Assembly: GCA_964367905.1 (NCBI GenBank) | Contig: CAYIZP010000013.1 | Span: 1 to 64,000 of the forward strand | DNA length: 64,000 nucleotides | Direction: 5' to 3' | Origin: CAUPWF01 sp964367905 | Lineage (GTDB): Bacteria; Bacillota; Clostridia; Lachnospirales; Lachnospiraceae | Position numbers and translations under genes: made by a program | Notes under the pieces: generated by a model | Told to the model about the DNA's origin: nothing | The model's database searches: none | What the model saw: only the letters and a program-made list of their open reading frames with translations | Part shown: in pieces, positions 1 to 9,023 of the stretch | How the letters are laid out: the number at the start of each line of letters is the position of its first letter | How positions within the stretch are numbered: position 1 is the stretch's first letter

Positions 1-629
1 TTGTACATAGCAAGTGAAACAAAATATGAAATAATAAACAGTGCCACTGCAAGAACGATACAAGTCACTCCAATTAACGGGTCTGACATCGATAGTGTTA
101 TATCATTTGAAAACACTGTAAAAACATAAGGTATTAACATATAGATTCCAGCAGCTAACAGAGCACAAATTATAATAATCATCTCACTTTTTTCAGCGCC
201 AAATTTCAGCATTAATGGATACATAAATGCGGCTGTGAATATAGACAGTCCCATACCATATGTAAATCCAAAAAACACAGATGTCATTTCCATCTCACCA
301 AACATAAAACTTTTTATTAATACAGTTACTGATGAGAAAAATAAGCCTAAAAAAATCAGAAATACAAATGAAATATATCTTGCCTGAATAATGGAGGTTC
401 TTCTTACAGGCATAGTAAGTTCAAATTTATTCCAATTGGATGCAACATCTACCTTCAGCGCAGAACCAATATTGGCAATGAATAAGAATGACTGCATAGC
501 TAACAGCATTGAAACAATTGAGTTGTGGTCTACTACTAGAGCAATCACCATAATCATATTTGATAAAATAAATGAAAGCTGTAGGTTTGATCCTAAAGAA
601 TAAAAATTATTTCTAAGTAATCCTTTCAT
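1..629 (-). CDS. ABC-2 type transporter permease, partial (3' end outside window)
   Basis: Reverse-strand reading frame opening with ATG at 629 and still open at the window edge, giving 209 visible codons that begin MKGLLRNNFYSLGSN. It contains several long hydrophobic stretches separated by short polar loops, as in a multi-pass membrane protein of the ABC-2 permease type that partners YtrA-controlled ABC ATPases. The motif NWNKFELTMPVRR near residue 65 is typical of these permeases: cytoplasmic, just before a membrane segment. It begins one base after the ATPase stop codon, so the two are surely co-translated. The exported substrate cannot be told; the family includes antibiotic and peptide exporters. 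The C-terminus is missing only because the window ends. Confidence 0.8.
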   Translation of the reverse strand, partial: MKGLLRNNFYSLGSNLQLSFILSNMIMVIALVVDHNSIVSMLLAMQSFLFIANIGSALKVDVASNWNKFELTMPVRRTSIIQARYISFVFLIFLGLFFSSVTVLIKSFMFGEMEMTSVFFGFTYGMGLSIFTAAFMYPLMLKFGAEKSEMIIIICALLAAGIYMLIPYVFTVFSNDITLSMSDPLIGVTCIVLAVALFIISYFVSLAMY

Positions 630-630
630 G

Positions 631-1494
631 CTAAGAAGCCTCCTTTGCAATTAGTGGTAAAATCTCATCTATGGTAGCATGATCTACTATAATATTGGGA
701 TAATTTCTTGAAAACGTATTTTTGTTTGATACCAATACTTCAAGTTGTAGACCTCTTTTTCTACAGGCCATATACTCCGATTTATCAAGCTGATCAAAAT
801 CACTTTGTTTCATGCGTGCAATGCCATATTCATAAATCAAGATGTCCTTCTTTTCTTCTAAAATAATTTCTCCATTATTTATGAAGGTAATATAATCAGC
901 CACTTTCTCAAGGTCGCTTGAGATGTGTGAGGATATTAGAACTGAATGATTCTCATCTTCTACAAACTCTAAAAACACATCTAGGATCTCTTCTCTTACA
1001 ACAGGATCAAGACCTGCTGTAGCTTCATCCAAAATCAAAAGTTTTGCTTTATGCGAAAGTGCAACGCTAATTGAAAGCTTCATTGCCATACCACGAGAGA
1101 ATATTTTGATTTTCTTGTTTTTCGGAAGACCAAATCGTTCTAGAAAGCTGAAGAATATACTCTTATCCCAGTTTGCATATATGTCTGCTAAAACTTTTTC
1201 AAGTTTTTCCGGTGTAAGCTCTCCCGAAAAATTAGAACTATCAAATACTACTCCTATATCATCCCGAATGTTCGTGGTTTTATCAGACATTTTCTGTCCA
1301 AAAAGTCTAACTGTACCGCTATCCTTATGTAATACATTTAAGATCGCATTGATTGTCGTACTTTTACCCGCACCATTTTTTCCTACAAATCCCATGATAG
1401 AGCCCTTAGGAATATTAAATGATATATTTTGTAACTTGAAATCTGCATTTTTATATGATTTACACAGATTATTTACTTGTAATACATAGCTCAT
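631..1494 (-). CDS. ABC transporter ATP-binding protein
   Basis: Cytoplasmic ATPase of 287 residues that would power the adjacent ABC-2 permease. Walker A GKNGAGKS lies at residues 38-45, the signature-like FSRGMAMKL near 138, Walker B LLILDEATAGLD near 157-168, and the switch histidine in SSHISSDLEKV near 193. The C-terminal ~70 residues are an accessory tail common in drug/peptide exporter ATPases. An upstream in-frame ATG exists at 1509, but the bases between the two ATGs contain GGAGGA seven bases before the ATG at 1494, so 1494 is the better start. That ATG shares one base with the stop codon of the GntR regulator, indicating translational coupling. Confidence 0.9.
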   Translation of the reverse strand: MSYVLQVNNLCKSYKNADFKLQNISFNIPKGSIMGFVGKNGAGKSTTINAILNVLHKDSGTVRLFGQKMSDKTTNIRDDIGVVFDSSNFSGELTPEKLEKVLADIYANWDKSIFFSFLERFGLPKNKKIKIFSRGMAMKLSISVALSHKAKLLILDEATAGLDPVVREEILDVFLEFVEDENHSVLISSHISSDLEKVADYITFINNGEIILEEKKDILIYEYGIARMKQSDFDQLDKSEYMACRKRGLQLEVLVSNKNTFSRNYPNIIVDHATIDEILPLIAKEAS

Positions 1495-1871
1495 TATTGT
1501 TCCTCCCAAAAAAATATTGTAATTAACTCCACTAATTTTTCTAATTTAATTCCACTTGTCTTTGCAACATCAACAGCATTGTATAAGTGTTCTTCTATAA
1601 TTTTTTGTTGTTCCTCTTGAATAAAGTCTCTGTTTTGTGCTGAAACAAAGCTACCTCTACCAACCGTTGTCTCTATAAATCCATCTCTTGCCAAATCCTC
1701 ATAAGCCTTTTGCACTGTGATAACACTAACATGAATTGTTTTTGCAAGAGAACGCATAGATGGTATTGCTTCACCCGTTTTAAGTTCACCGCTCATAATC
1801 ATCCCTTTAATCTGTGATGTTATTTGTTCGTATATCGGTTTACTTGTATTGCTACTGATAATAATTTCCAC
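1494..1871 (-). CDS. GntR family transcriptional regulator, YtrA subfamily
   Basis: Small DNA-binding repressor of 125 residues. A winged helix of the GntR type covers about residues 10-75 (PIYEQITSQIKGMI, then SMRSLAKTIHVSVITVQKAYEDLARDGFI, then GRGSFV). A short helical tail replaces the large ligand-binding domain, which defines the YtrA subfamily. The start is GTG at 1871, six bases after a perfect AGGAGG; longer in-frame starts upstream have no such site. It heads a regulator-ATPase-permease operon, the usual YtrA arrangement, where the regulator represses its own operon. A 20-bp inverted repeat at 1892-1942 overlaps the promoter and is the obvious operator. The inducing signal is unknown; cell-wall antibiotics induce the Bacillus homologue. 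Confidence 0.88.
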   Translation of the reverse strand: MEIIISSNTSKPIYEQITSQIKGMIMSGELKTGEAIPSMRSLAKTIHVSVITVQKAYEDLARDGFIETTVGRGSFVSAQNRDFIQEEQQKIIEEHLYNAVDVAKTSGIKLEKLVELITIFFWEEQ

Positions 1872-1891
1872 ATAACACCTCCTTCTTTTCT

Positions 1892-1942
1892 TTATAAAAT
1901 ATATAATGTACTTATTAAACATGTACATTATATATTTTATAA
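1892..1942. promoter_or_regulatory. Operator: perfect 20-bp inverted repeat upstream of GntR/YtrA gene
   Basis: Arms 1892-1911 and 1923-1942 are perfect reverse complements separated by 11 bases. The repeat covers the -10 hexamer (1927-1932) and the predicted transcription start of the ytrA-like operon. The seen fact is the palindrome; binding by the encoded GntR protein is inferred from the known autoregulation of YtrA-type repressors. Confidence 0.75.
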
Positions 1943-1956
1943 GTACACTTTGTCAA
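1927..1956 (-). promoter_or_regulatory. Sigma-A promoter of the GntR-ABC operon
   Basis: On the minus strand, TTGACA (1951-1956) and TATAAT (1927-1932) are both perfect consensus hexamers with an 18-base spacer. The -10 lies within the left part of the inverted repeat, so repressor binding would block polymerase. Confidence 0.8.
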
Positions 1957-1985
1957 TAGTTTTTTATTATGACAAGATATAATTT

Positions 1986-2027
1986 AAAGGCCATGATTTC
2001 CCATACAAACATGAAATCATGACCTTT
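1986..2027 (-). terminator. Intrinsic terminator after icd
   Basis: Arms 1986-2000 and 2013-2027 form a 15-bp stem with a 12-base loop. On the minus strand all positions pair, with one G-U; on the plus strand the same position is a C-A mismatch, which suggests it evolved to end minus-strand transcription from icd. Confidence 0.7.
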
Positions 2028-2044
2028 TATCTCTTATATATACT

Positions 2045-3241
2045 TTATAGATATTCGCGAATTGCTTTGATGAATCCCTCGCTGTTTAGTACAGTTGGAT
2101 TCTCGATTGATGTAATCAATGCCAAGTCTTTTGTCATCTTTCCTTCTTCGATTGTGCGAAGGGTTGCAGCCTCTAACTTATCTGCGAATTCCATTAACTC
2201 GTTGATTCCATCTAGCTCTCCTCTTTTTCTTAGAGCTCCTGTCCATGCGAAGATTGTTGCTACTGAGTTTGTTGATGTTTCTTCGCCTTTTAGGTGTTTG
2301 TAGTAATGTCTTTGCACTGTTCCATGTGCCGCTTCGTATTCGAAGTATCCCTCTGGTGATACTAATACAGATGTCATCATTGCAAGTGAACCAAATGCTG
2401 ATGATACCATATCACTCATAACGTCTCCGTCGTAGTTCTTACAAGCCCAGATGTATCCACCTTCTGACTTCATAACTCTTGCTACTGCATCATCGATAAG
2501 TGTGTAGAAGTATTCGATTCCAGCTGCTTTGAATTTGTCATCATATTCTGCATCATAAATATCTTGGAAGATATCCTTGAAGCTATGGTCATATTGCTTA
2601 GAAATTGTATCTTTTGTTGCAAACCATAGGTCTTGCTTGGTGTCTAGAGCGTAATTGAAACAACTTCTAGCGAAGCTTTCGATGGAATCTGTTAGGTTAT
2701 GTACCCCTTGAACAATTCCAGCACCTGTGAAATCATGTACTAATTCTCTGCATTCGCTTCCATCTTCTGCTGTGTATACTAATTCTACTTTACCAGGAGC
2801 AGGAATCTTCATCTCTGTACCTTTATATACATCACCATATGCATGACGTGCAATGGTAATCGGCTTCACCCAGTTCTTCACACATGGCTCAATTCCTTTT
2901 ACTACGATTGGAGCACGGAATACAGTTCCATCAAGGATTGCACGAATTGTTCCGTTTGGACTCTTCCACATTTCTTTTAACACATATTCATCCATACGTG
3001 CTGCATTCGGTGTGATGGTTGCACATTTTACTGCAACACCATATTTCTTAGTCGCCATTGCAGAATCAACTGTAACCTGGTCATCTGTTTCATTTCTGTA
3101 TTCTAATCCTAGGTCATAATACTCTGTTTTAAGATCGATGTACGGCAATAATAATTCATCCTTAATCATTGTCCAAAGAATCCTTGTCATTTCATCCCCA
3201 TCCATTTCAACCAAAGGTGTTGTCATTTTGATTTTTTGCAT
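2045..3241 (-). CDS. icd: NADP-dependent isocitrate dehydrogenase, eukaryote-like type
   Basis: Oxidatively decarboxylates isocitrate to 2-oxoglutarate with NADP in the cytosol, feeding glutamate synthesis. The 398-residue sequence matches the homodimeric type related to mammalian IDH1/2 rather than the E. coli type. It has LVEMDGDEMTRILW at the N-terminus, the substrate segment GTIRAILDGTVFRAPI near 97-112, KPITIARHAYGDVYK near 126, and the metal-binding aspartates in CKNYDGDVMSDM near 268-279. Start at ATG 3241 follows AGGAGG by eight bases. It lies 14 bases after ilvA and ends in a terminator, so it is the last gene of the rnc-smc-ftsY-ilvA-icd run. Length fits the family. Confidence 0.95.
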   Translation of the reverse strand: MQKIKMTTPLVEMDGDEMTRILWTMIKDELLLPYIDLKTEYYDLGLEYRNETDDQVTVDSAMATKKYGVAVKCATITPNAARMDEYVLKEMWKSPNGTIRAILDGTVFRAPIVVKGIEPCVKNWVKPITIARHAYGDVYKGTEMKIPAPGKVELVYTAEDGSECRELVHDFTGAGIVQGVHNLTDSIESFARSCFNYALDTKQDLWFATKDTISKQYDHSFKDIFQDIYDAEYDDKFKAAGIEYFYTLIDDAVARVMKSEGGYIWACKNYDGDVMSDMVSSAFGSLAMMTSVLVSPEGYFEYEAAHGTVQRHYYKHLKGEETSTNSVATIFAWTGALRKRGELDGINELMEFADKLEAATLRTIEEGKMTKDLALITSIENPTVLNSEGFIKAIREYL

Positions 3242-3255
3242 TGTTTCTCATCCTC

Positions 3256-4470
3256 CTAATATAGTTTTGCTCTGATTTCTTTGGGTTTTAACCCTGCTTC
3301 TTGTAAGGCATCCATGATCTTTTGCTTGTGATCAGGCCCGAATGCCTCCATTGTTATTCTTAACTCAACAGATGCATTTCTGTTGATGCTAACAAACTGA
3401 TTATGTTCTAATTTGATGACGTTTCCATTGGCATCGGCTATGGTTTTAGCCACACGCACCAACTCCCCTGCCTTATCAGGCAATAGGACGGAAACAGAGA
3501 AAATTCTATCTCTTTGTATCAATCCATGTTGTACTACGGAAGCCATGGTAATCACATCCATATTTCCACCACTTAGAATAGAAACAACTTTTTTGTCTTC
3601 TAGATCTAAATGTTTTAATGCTGCAACCGATAAGAGTCCACTATTTTCCACCACCATTTTATGGTTTTCAACCATATCTAAAAATACACCGATTAACTCT
3701 TCGTCTTCGATTGTTATTATCTTATCAATGTTATCACGAACATAAGGAAAATTCAAGTCTCCGATTGTTTTTACTGCAGTACCATCTGCAATCGTATCCG
3801 CAGAATCTAAGGTAACAATCTTTCCAGCCTCAATAGACGCCTTCATCGAAGCCGCCTCAGCTGGTTCTACTCCGATTACTTTTATCTTTGGATTTAACAT
3901 TTTTGCCAAAGTTGCAATTCCTGTAATTAATCCGCCACCACCGATTGGAACCAAGATGTAATCTACTGTTGGCAATTCTTGGAATATCTCCATTGCAATT
4001 GTTCCTTGTCCTGCCGCAACGTCTAAATCATTGAATGGATGCACAAATGTATATCCATGTTCCTCTGCTAACTCCATCGCTTTTGCACAAGAATCATCAT
4101 ATACATCTCCATGTAGTACGACTTCAGCTCCATAACTCTTTGTACGATTGACTTTAATCAATGGAGTGACGGTTGGCATAACGATTGTTGCCTTACAGCC
4201 AAATTGTTTTGCTGCATAAGCTACACCCTGTGCGTGATTCCCAGCAGAAGCTGTAATCAATCCTTTGGATCTATCTTCTTCTGACAAGGTACTGATTTTA
4301 TAATAAGCTCCTCTTACCTTGTAAGCTCCTGTATACTGCATATTCTCTGGCTTCAAATATACCTTCCCACCAGTCATATTACTGAAATACTCACTGTATA
4401 TCAGTTTTGTTTTATTGGTAATCTTCTGAACTACTTCTGTTGCTTCTTCAAATTTCTTTAATGTAAGCAT
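3256..4470 (-). CDS. ilvA: Threonine ammonia-lyase (threonine dehydratase) with ACT-like domain
   Basis: PLP enzyme that deaminates threonine to 2-oxobutyrate, the first step to isoleucine. The fold II catalytic domain covers about residues 1-315, with the PLP lysine K51 in TGAYKVRGAYYK, substrate loop SAGNHAQG near 75-82, and the glycine-rich phosphate loop GGGGL near 178. A C-terminal ACT-like region (about 325-404) suggests allosteric control. At 404 residues it is the short form shared by catabolic TdcB and many clostridial IlvA proteins, so the biosynthetic or catabolic role is not settled by sequence. It starts 26 bases after ftsY, apparently in the same transcript, and no T-box or leader could fit in that gap. 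Confidence 0.92.
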   Translation of the reverse strand: MLTLKKFEEATEVVQKITNKTKLIYSEYFSNMTGGKVYLKPENMQYTGAYKVRGAYYKISTLSEEDRSKGLITASAGNHAQGVAYAAKQFGCKATIVMPTVTPLIKVNRTKSYGAEVVLHGDVYDDSCAKAMELAEEHGYTFVHPFNDLDVAAGQGTIAMEIFQELPTVDYILVPIGGGGLITGIATLAKMLNPKIKVIGVEPAEAASMKASIEAGKIVTLDSADTIADGTAVKTIGDLNFPYVRDNIDKIITIEDEELIGVFLDMVENHKMVVENSGLLSVAALKHLDLEDKKVVSILSGGNMDVITMASVVQHGLIQRDRIFSVSVLLPDKAGELVRVAKTIADANGNVIKLEHNQFVSINRNASVELRITMEAFGPDHKQKIMDALQEAGLKPKEIRAKLY

Positions 4471-4496
4471 AATTAAGCTCCCTTCTCTACACCCTT

Positions 4497-5435
4497 TTAT
4501 TCAGTCTCTGTATTTGCTTCTGAATAAAACAAAGCGTCTACAAAGGTGTCGGAATCAAATTTCTGTAAATCATCAATCGACTCGCCTACCCCGATATATT
4601 TTACTGGGATTCCAAGTTCCGATTGAATTGCGATTGCAATTCCACCTTTTGCAGTACCATCCATTTTTGTTAATACGACTCCACTAATTTGTGCCACATT
4701 GCTAAATTCTTTCGCCTGCGCCAGTGCATTTTGTCCTGTAGTACCATCTAGTACAACAAGAGTCTCACGATAGACATTAGCATATTCTCTGTCTAGAATA
4801 CGGCTGATTTTCTTCAATTCTTCCATAAGATTTTTCTTATTATGAAGTCGTCCTGCAGTATCACATAATAAAACATCTGCCTTTCTAGCTTTCGCCGCTG
4901 CAATTGCATCATAGATGACAGAGGCAGGATCTGCTCCCTCTTGTCCACCAATTAACTCGGCATTGGAGCGGTTCGCCCATTCTGTCAACTGTTCATCGGC
5001 CGCTGCGCGGAAGGTATCAGCGGCTGCAAGGACAACTTTCTTCCCTTGTGCTCGAAACTTTCCTGCAAGTTTCCCGATGGTTGTAGTCTTACCAACCCCA
5101 TTGACTCCAATGACTAAGACTACGGATGTTTCTTCTTCGAATCGATAGGCAGAATCTTCAATCTTCATCTGCTCCTTGATATTGTCGATTACAATCTGTC
5201 TGCAATCCAAAGGGTCTTTAATCCCTTGCTTCTTCACAGTATCCTTAAGATTGTCGATGATATTCATGGTAGTATTTACCCCGATATCACCCATAATCAA
5301 GGTTTCTTCTAGTTCTTCATAAAAATCATCATCAATGGAAGAAAAACCATGAAAGATACTATTCATATTTGAAACAATACTGTCCCTAGTCTTGGTCAAC
5401 CCCTCCACTAATTTACCAAAAAAGTTAAATGCCAT
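4497..5435 (-). CDS. ftsY: Signal recognition particle receptor FtsY
   Basis: SRP-family GTPase that docks the SRP-ribosome complex at the membrane for co-translational insertion. The 312 residues hold a four-helix N domain (about 1-90), the P-loop GVNGVGKT at 110-117, the family insertion DTFRAAADEQL near 142, DTAGR near 193, and TKMDGTAKGG near 258. The long acidic A domain of enterobacterial FtsY is absent, as usual in Firmicutes. It starts 26 bases after smc, the common clostridial smc-ftsY order. The start ATG follows GAGAGGAAGAGG. Confidence 0.97.
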   Translation of the reverse strand: MAFNFFGKLVEGLTKTRDSIVSNMNSIFHGFSSIDDDFYEELEETLIMGDIGVNTTMNIIDNLKDTVKKQGIKDPLDCRQIVIDNIKEQMKIEDSAYRFEEETSVVLVIGVNGVGKTTTIGKLAGKFRAQGKKVVLAAADTFRAAADEQLTEWANRSNAELIGGQEGADPASVIYDAIAAAKARKADVLLCDTAGRLHNKKNLMEELKKISRILDREYANVYRETLVVLDGTTGQNALAQAKEFSNVAQISGVVLTKMDGTAKGGIAIAIQSELGIPVKYIGVGESIDDLQKFDSDTFVDALFYSEANTETE

Positions 5436-5461
5436 TTCCTCTTCCTCTCTTCAAAAAACTT

Positions 5462-8400
5462 CTAGTTATCTAGCTTATCATCCAATAAATCAACTGACAC
5501 TAAGGTAGACACACCCTTTTCCTGCATCGTAATTCCATATAAGCGATCTGTTGCAGCCATGGTACCACGTCTGTGGGTAATTACAATAAATTGAGTGTGC
5601 TTCGTCAATTTATGTAAATATTGTGCAAATCTTGTAACATTTGATTCGTCCAATGCGGCTTCAATCTCATCAAGCAAGCAGAATGGAGACGGTTTCAAAT
5701 TCTGAATTGCAAATAATAACGCAATTGCGGTCAATGCTTTTTCTCCACCAGATAACTGCATCATATTCTGTAATTTCTTCCCTGGTGGTTGAGCAATAAT
5801 CTTCACCCCTGCTTCTAAAATATCTGCATCTTCCATGAGTTCAAGAATTCCTTTTCCACCACCGAAGAGTTGTTTAAATACCGCATCGTACTCTTTTTGA
5901 ATCAATGAAAATTGATTTTTGAACTGCTCTCTCATCGCTTGATCAAGCTCTTCAATTATATTAAGCAAAGTAGCTTCTGCTTCTACAAGATCATCATATT
6001 GTGTCTTCAAGAAATGGTATCGTTCTGACTGTTCTTTATAATCTTCGATCGCATTGACATTGACTGAACCAAGTGCTTTGATCTCACTCTTCAATCTTTG
6101 TACTTGTTTTCTCATAAAGCTCAGATCTGTGAGTTCAGAATCTCTCAGCTCCAATGCTTTCGAATAGGTCAATTCATATTCTTCCCACATATAAGTGATT
6201 TGTTTTTCCGACTGTTCTTCTAATGTTTCCTTCTTGGAAGAGAGTCGAAACTTCTCCTTATCCAAATCATTCAATTCTTTGGATATATTTTCTCTACTGT
6301 CAATCAAAGATTTATGCACATGACTGAGTTCTTCTTTTTTTTCTGTCGATTCGAGAATTCCTGTTTGTAGGGTCTGTAGTAAAGCCTTTGACTCTTCAAT
6401 CGATTGTTTTAGACCACTAATCCGCTCTTCTTTCTCGAGGATTTCATCAGAAGCTTGTCCTCTATCTGTTTCCAACTCAGCAATTTCATTCTCTAACTTT
6501 TGAATTTCTTCTACAATCCTCTGTTGATTCTCCCATGCAAACTCATGCTTTTGCTTAATGCCTGCAAGGCGTAAGTTTATCGTCTCGCATCGCTCGACAG
6601 CCTTCGCTTCTTCACCCCTTAGAGCTTGAATCGCCTTGTTGATCTCACCGATTTCTTCTTCGAAGTCTTGCTCTGAAGCGTGAGAATTTTTCAAGGTGTT
6701 TTCGATGATCATTGTTTTACTATATACTTGCTGACTTGAATTTTTGAGATTTACCAACTCATCACACATCTTTTTATGAACATCCATGGTGTCATTCAAT
6801 TGAATGGTTTTTTGTTGTAATGTAACCTCACATGTATTCAACTCCACAACAAACTGTTGTTGTTTTGTCGTCAACTCTCTCAACTCATCATAGTACTTTG
6901 CACGATCGACCTTATCGTTTTCAATTGATTTTTGTAGGCTTTCGACCTTAGACCTTTGTTTAGACACTGTCAACTCTAACTCATCAATTTCTCGTCGTCT
7001 CCCTAAGAGATTACTCGTGTTTTTAAACGCTCCACCTGTAATGGATCCACCTGGATTTAATAATTCACCTTCTATGGTAACAATTCGAAGTCCATATTGA
7101 TATTTTTTGCTAAGTCGAATCCCGATATCAATATGTTCTACCACAATGGTTCTACCCAATAGATTCACTGCCAAATCCCGATACTGATCCTCAACATGAA
7201 CTAAGGTACTGGCAAGACCGATGACACCACTTTCCTTCAATGCATCCTGATTGCGCAAGAGACTATTTGCCTTTACATTAGTAAGAGGCAAGAATGTAGC
7301 CCTTCCGAAACGGTTTTGCTTCAAAAATTCTATCATCTTTTTCGCAGTCTGTTCATTATCAGTAACAATATTTTGAATATTTCCACCCAAAGCGGTTTCA
7401 ATCGCAACTTCATGTTTCTTATCTGTCTTAATGATATCTGCAACTACCCCAAGCAGTCCTGGTGCATTCTTCTTCTGCTCCATCACTCGACGGATACTGT
7501 TTCCGTAACCATCATAACGTTCTGTCATATTCTTAAGCGCATCAAGACGTGAAGATTCTCTATGATATTTCGACTGTCCTTCTTGTAAAACATTGGTTTG
7601 CTCTGCAATTTTTGATTGTAGTTGTTCAATGTTTTTTTGATTTCCTTGAATCTTTTGTTCTGTTTCGTTCTTCTGTTGTAACAATGCATCTTTTTTTTCA
7701 GTGAATGTCTCGATATCACTTTTTAGTTTACCGATATTGTAATTATGTAAACTACTCTGTTCAGAAATTTCATTTTCTCGTATTTGATTTTGATTTAGGA
7801 TCGAATTTAGTCGTTGAATTTCTGATTGAATCTCAATTCGATCATTCAATGTACTTATGATATTTTCTTTATTATCATTTAATTCTTGCTCTGACTCATA
7901 GATCTTTATCTGAACCTCTGCAAGCTCACTTCGCGCTTGCTCTACATCTGCTTCTGTCTGATCAAGCTCAGCCTTTAGTGCAGCTTGTGAGTCCTGAGAC
8001 TCCTTTTGTATCAGCTTACGGTCTGCAATGTCTTGCTGAATCTGTTCAATCCGTTGAGAAACATATTGATCGCTTTTGATTACCGTATTGATCTGTTCAC
8101 GGAGCACCTCGATTTGACCTTGATATTGCTGACTGAGTATCGAGGTTTCATTTAGCTTTGTGCGAAGTTCCTCTATCGCCAAATCTGCTGCAGTGATTTC
8201 CTCTGCTGCTGATTCATACTCTTGCTTCATGACCTCATATCGTTGGTTACTCTGCTGTATTTGCGTATCAATATTGTTTAGGTTCTCTTCTTGAACCTTG
8301 ATGTCTTCTTTTATCCGTTCCGTCTCGGATAAAAACATATTGATGTCAAAATGCTTCAACTCATCACGCATTTTCAAATATTCTTTCGCAACCTCTGCCT

Positions 8401-9022
8401 GTTTCTCCAGTGGCACAATTTGTTTTTCGATTTCTGATAGAATATCTGTTACCCTCACTAGATTCTGTCGCTCTTCCTCTAGTTTCTTCATGGATAAATT
8501 CTTACGTCTCTTGAATTTCACAATTCCTGCCGCTTCATCAAATAATTCTCGTCGTTCTTCCGGTTTACCACTTAGAATACGATCAATCTGTCCTTGACCA
8601 ATGATGGAGTAACCTTCCTTACCAATCCCCGTATCATAGAACAACTCATTGATATCCTTTAGACGACATGTGGTACCATTGATGGCATACTCACTCTCAC
8701 CTGAGCGATAGAGCCTCCTCGTTACCGTTACTTCGTCATAGGCGATGGATAACTGATGATCTGAATTATCCAAGGTAATAGAAACCGACGCATAGCTCAA
8801 AGGCTTGCGCATCTCTGTTCCCGCAAATATGACATCTTGCATGTTTCCACCACGTAATTGCTTGATACGTTGTTCTCCAAGCACCCAACGGACAGCATCG
8901 GCCACATTACTCTTGCCACTACCGTTAGGTCCTACAATTCCCGTGATTCCCTCGCGAAATTCTAGATTGATTTTTTTTGCAAATGATTTAAATCCGTGTA
9001 CTTCTATGCTTTTCAAATACAT
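5462..9022 (-). CDS. smc: Chromosome segregation protein SMC
   Basis: Condensin ATPase that compacts and segregates the chromosome with ScpA and ScpB, both encoded at 35.6-37.0 kb in this window. At 1186 residues it is full length. Walker A GPNGSGKS is at 31-38, followed by a long coiled coil (about 165-500), the hinge with GGSITGGAF near 660, the returning coiled coil (about 680-1010), the ABC signature LSGGEKAL near 1090, and Walker B CLLDEIEAALD near 1113-1123. It starts one base after the rnc stop codon with only a weak GGTAGAG site, so translation is probably coupled to rnc. Confidence 0.98.
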   Translation of the reverse strand: MYLKSIEVHGFKSFAKKINLEFREGITGIVGPNGSGKSNVADAVRWVLGEQRIKQLRGGNMQDVIFAGTEMRKPLSYASVSITLDNSDHQLSIAYDEVTVTRRLYRSGESEYAINGTTCRLKDINELFYDTGIGKEGYSIIGQGQIDRILSGKPEERRELFDEAAGIVKFKRRKNLSMKKLEEERQNLVRVTDILSEIEKQIVPLEKQAEVAKEYLKMRDELKHFDINMFLSETERIKEDIKVQEENLNNIDTQIQQSNQRYEVMKQEYESAAEEITAADLAIEELRTKLNETSILSQQYQGQIEVLREQINTVIKSDQYVSQRIEQIQQDIADRKLIQKESQDSQAALKAELDQTEADVEQARSELAEVQIKIYESEQELNDNKENIISTLNDRIEIQSEIQRLNSILNQNQIRENEISEQSSLHNYNIGKLKSDIETFTEKKDALLQQKNETEQKIQGNQKNIEQLQSKIAEQTNVLQEGQSKYHRESSRLDALKNMTERYDGYGNSIRRVMEQKKNAPGLLGVVADIIKTDKKHEVAIETALGGNIQNIVTDNEQTAKKMIEFLKQNRFGRATFLPLTNVKANSLLRNQDALKESGVIGLASTLVHVEDQYRDLAVNLLGRTIVVEHIDIGIRLSKKYQYGLRIVTIEGELLNPGGSITGGAFKNTSNLLGRRREIDELELTVSKQRSKVESLQKSIENDKVDRAKYYDELRELTTKQQQFVVELNTCEVTLQQKTIQLNDTMDVHKKMCDELVNLKNSSQQVYSKTMIIENTLKNSHASEQDFEEEIGEINKAIQALRGEEAKAVERCETINLRLAGIKQKHEFAWENQQRIVEEIQKLENEIAELETDRGQASDEILEKEERISGLKQSIEESKALLQTLQTGILESTEKKEELSHVHKSLIDSRENISKELNDLDKEKFRLSSKKETLEEQSEKQITYMWEEYELTYSKALELRDSELTDLSFMRKQVQRLKSEIKALGSVNVNAIEDYKEQSERYHFLKTQYDDLVEAEATLLNIIEELDQAMREQFKNQFSLIQKEYDAVFKQLFGGGKGILELMEDADILEAGVKIIAQPPGKKLQNMMQLSGGEKALTAIALLFAIQNLKPSPFCLLDEIEAALDESNVTRFAQYLHKLTKHTQFIVITHRRGTMAATDRLYGITMQEKGVSTLVSVDLLDDKLDN

Positions 9023-9023
9023 A

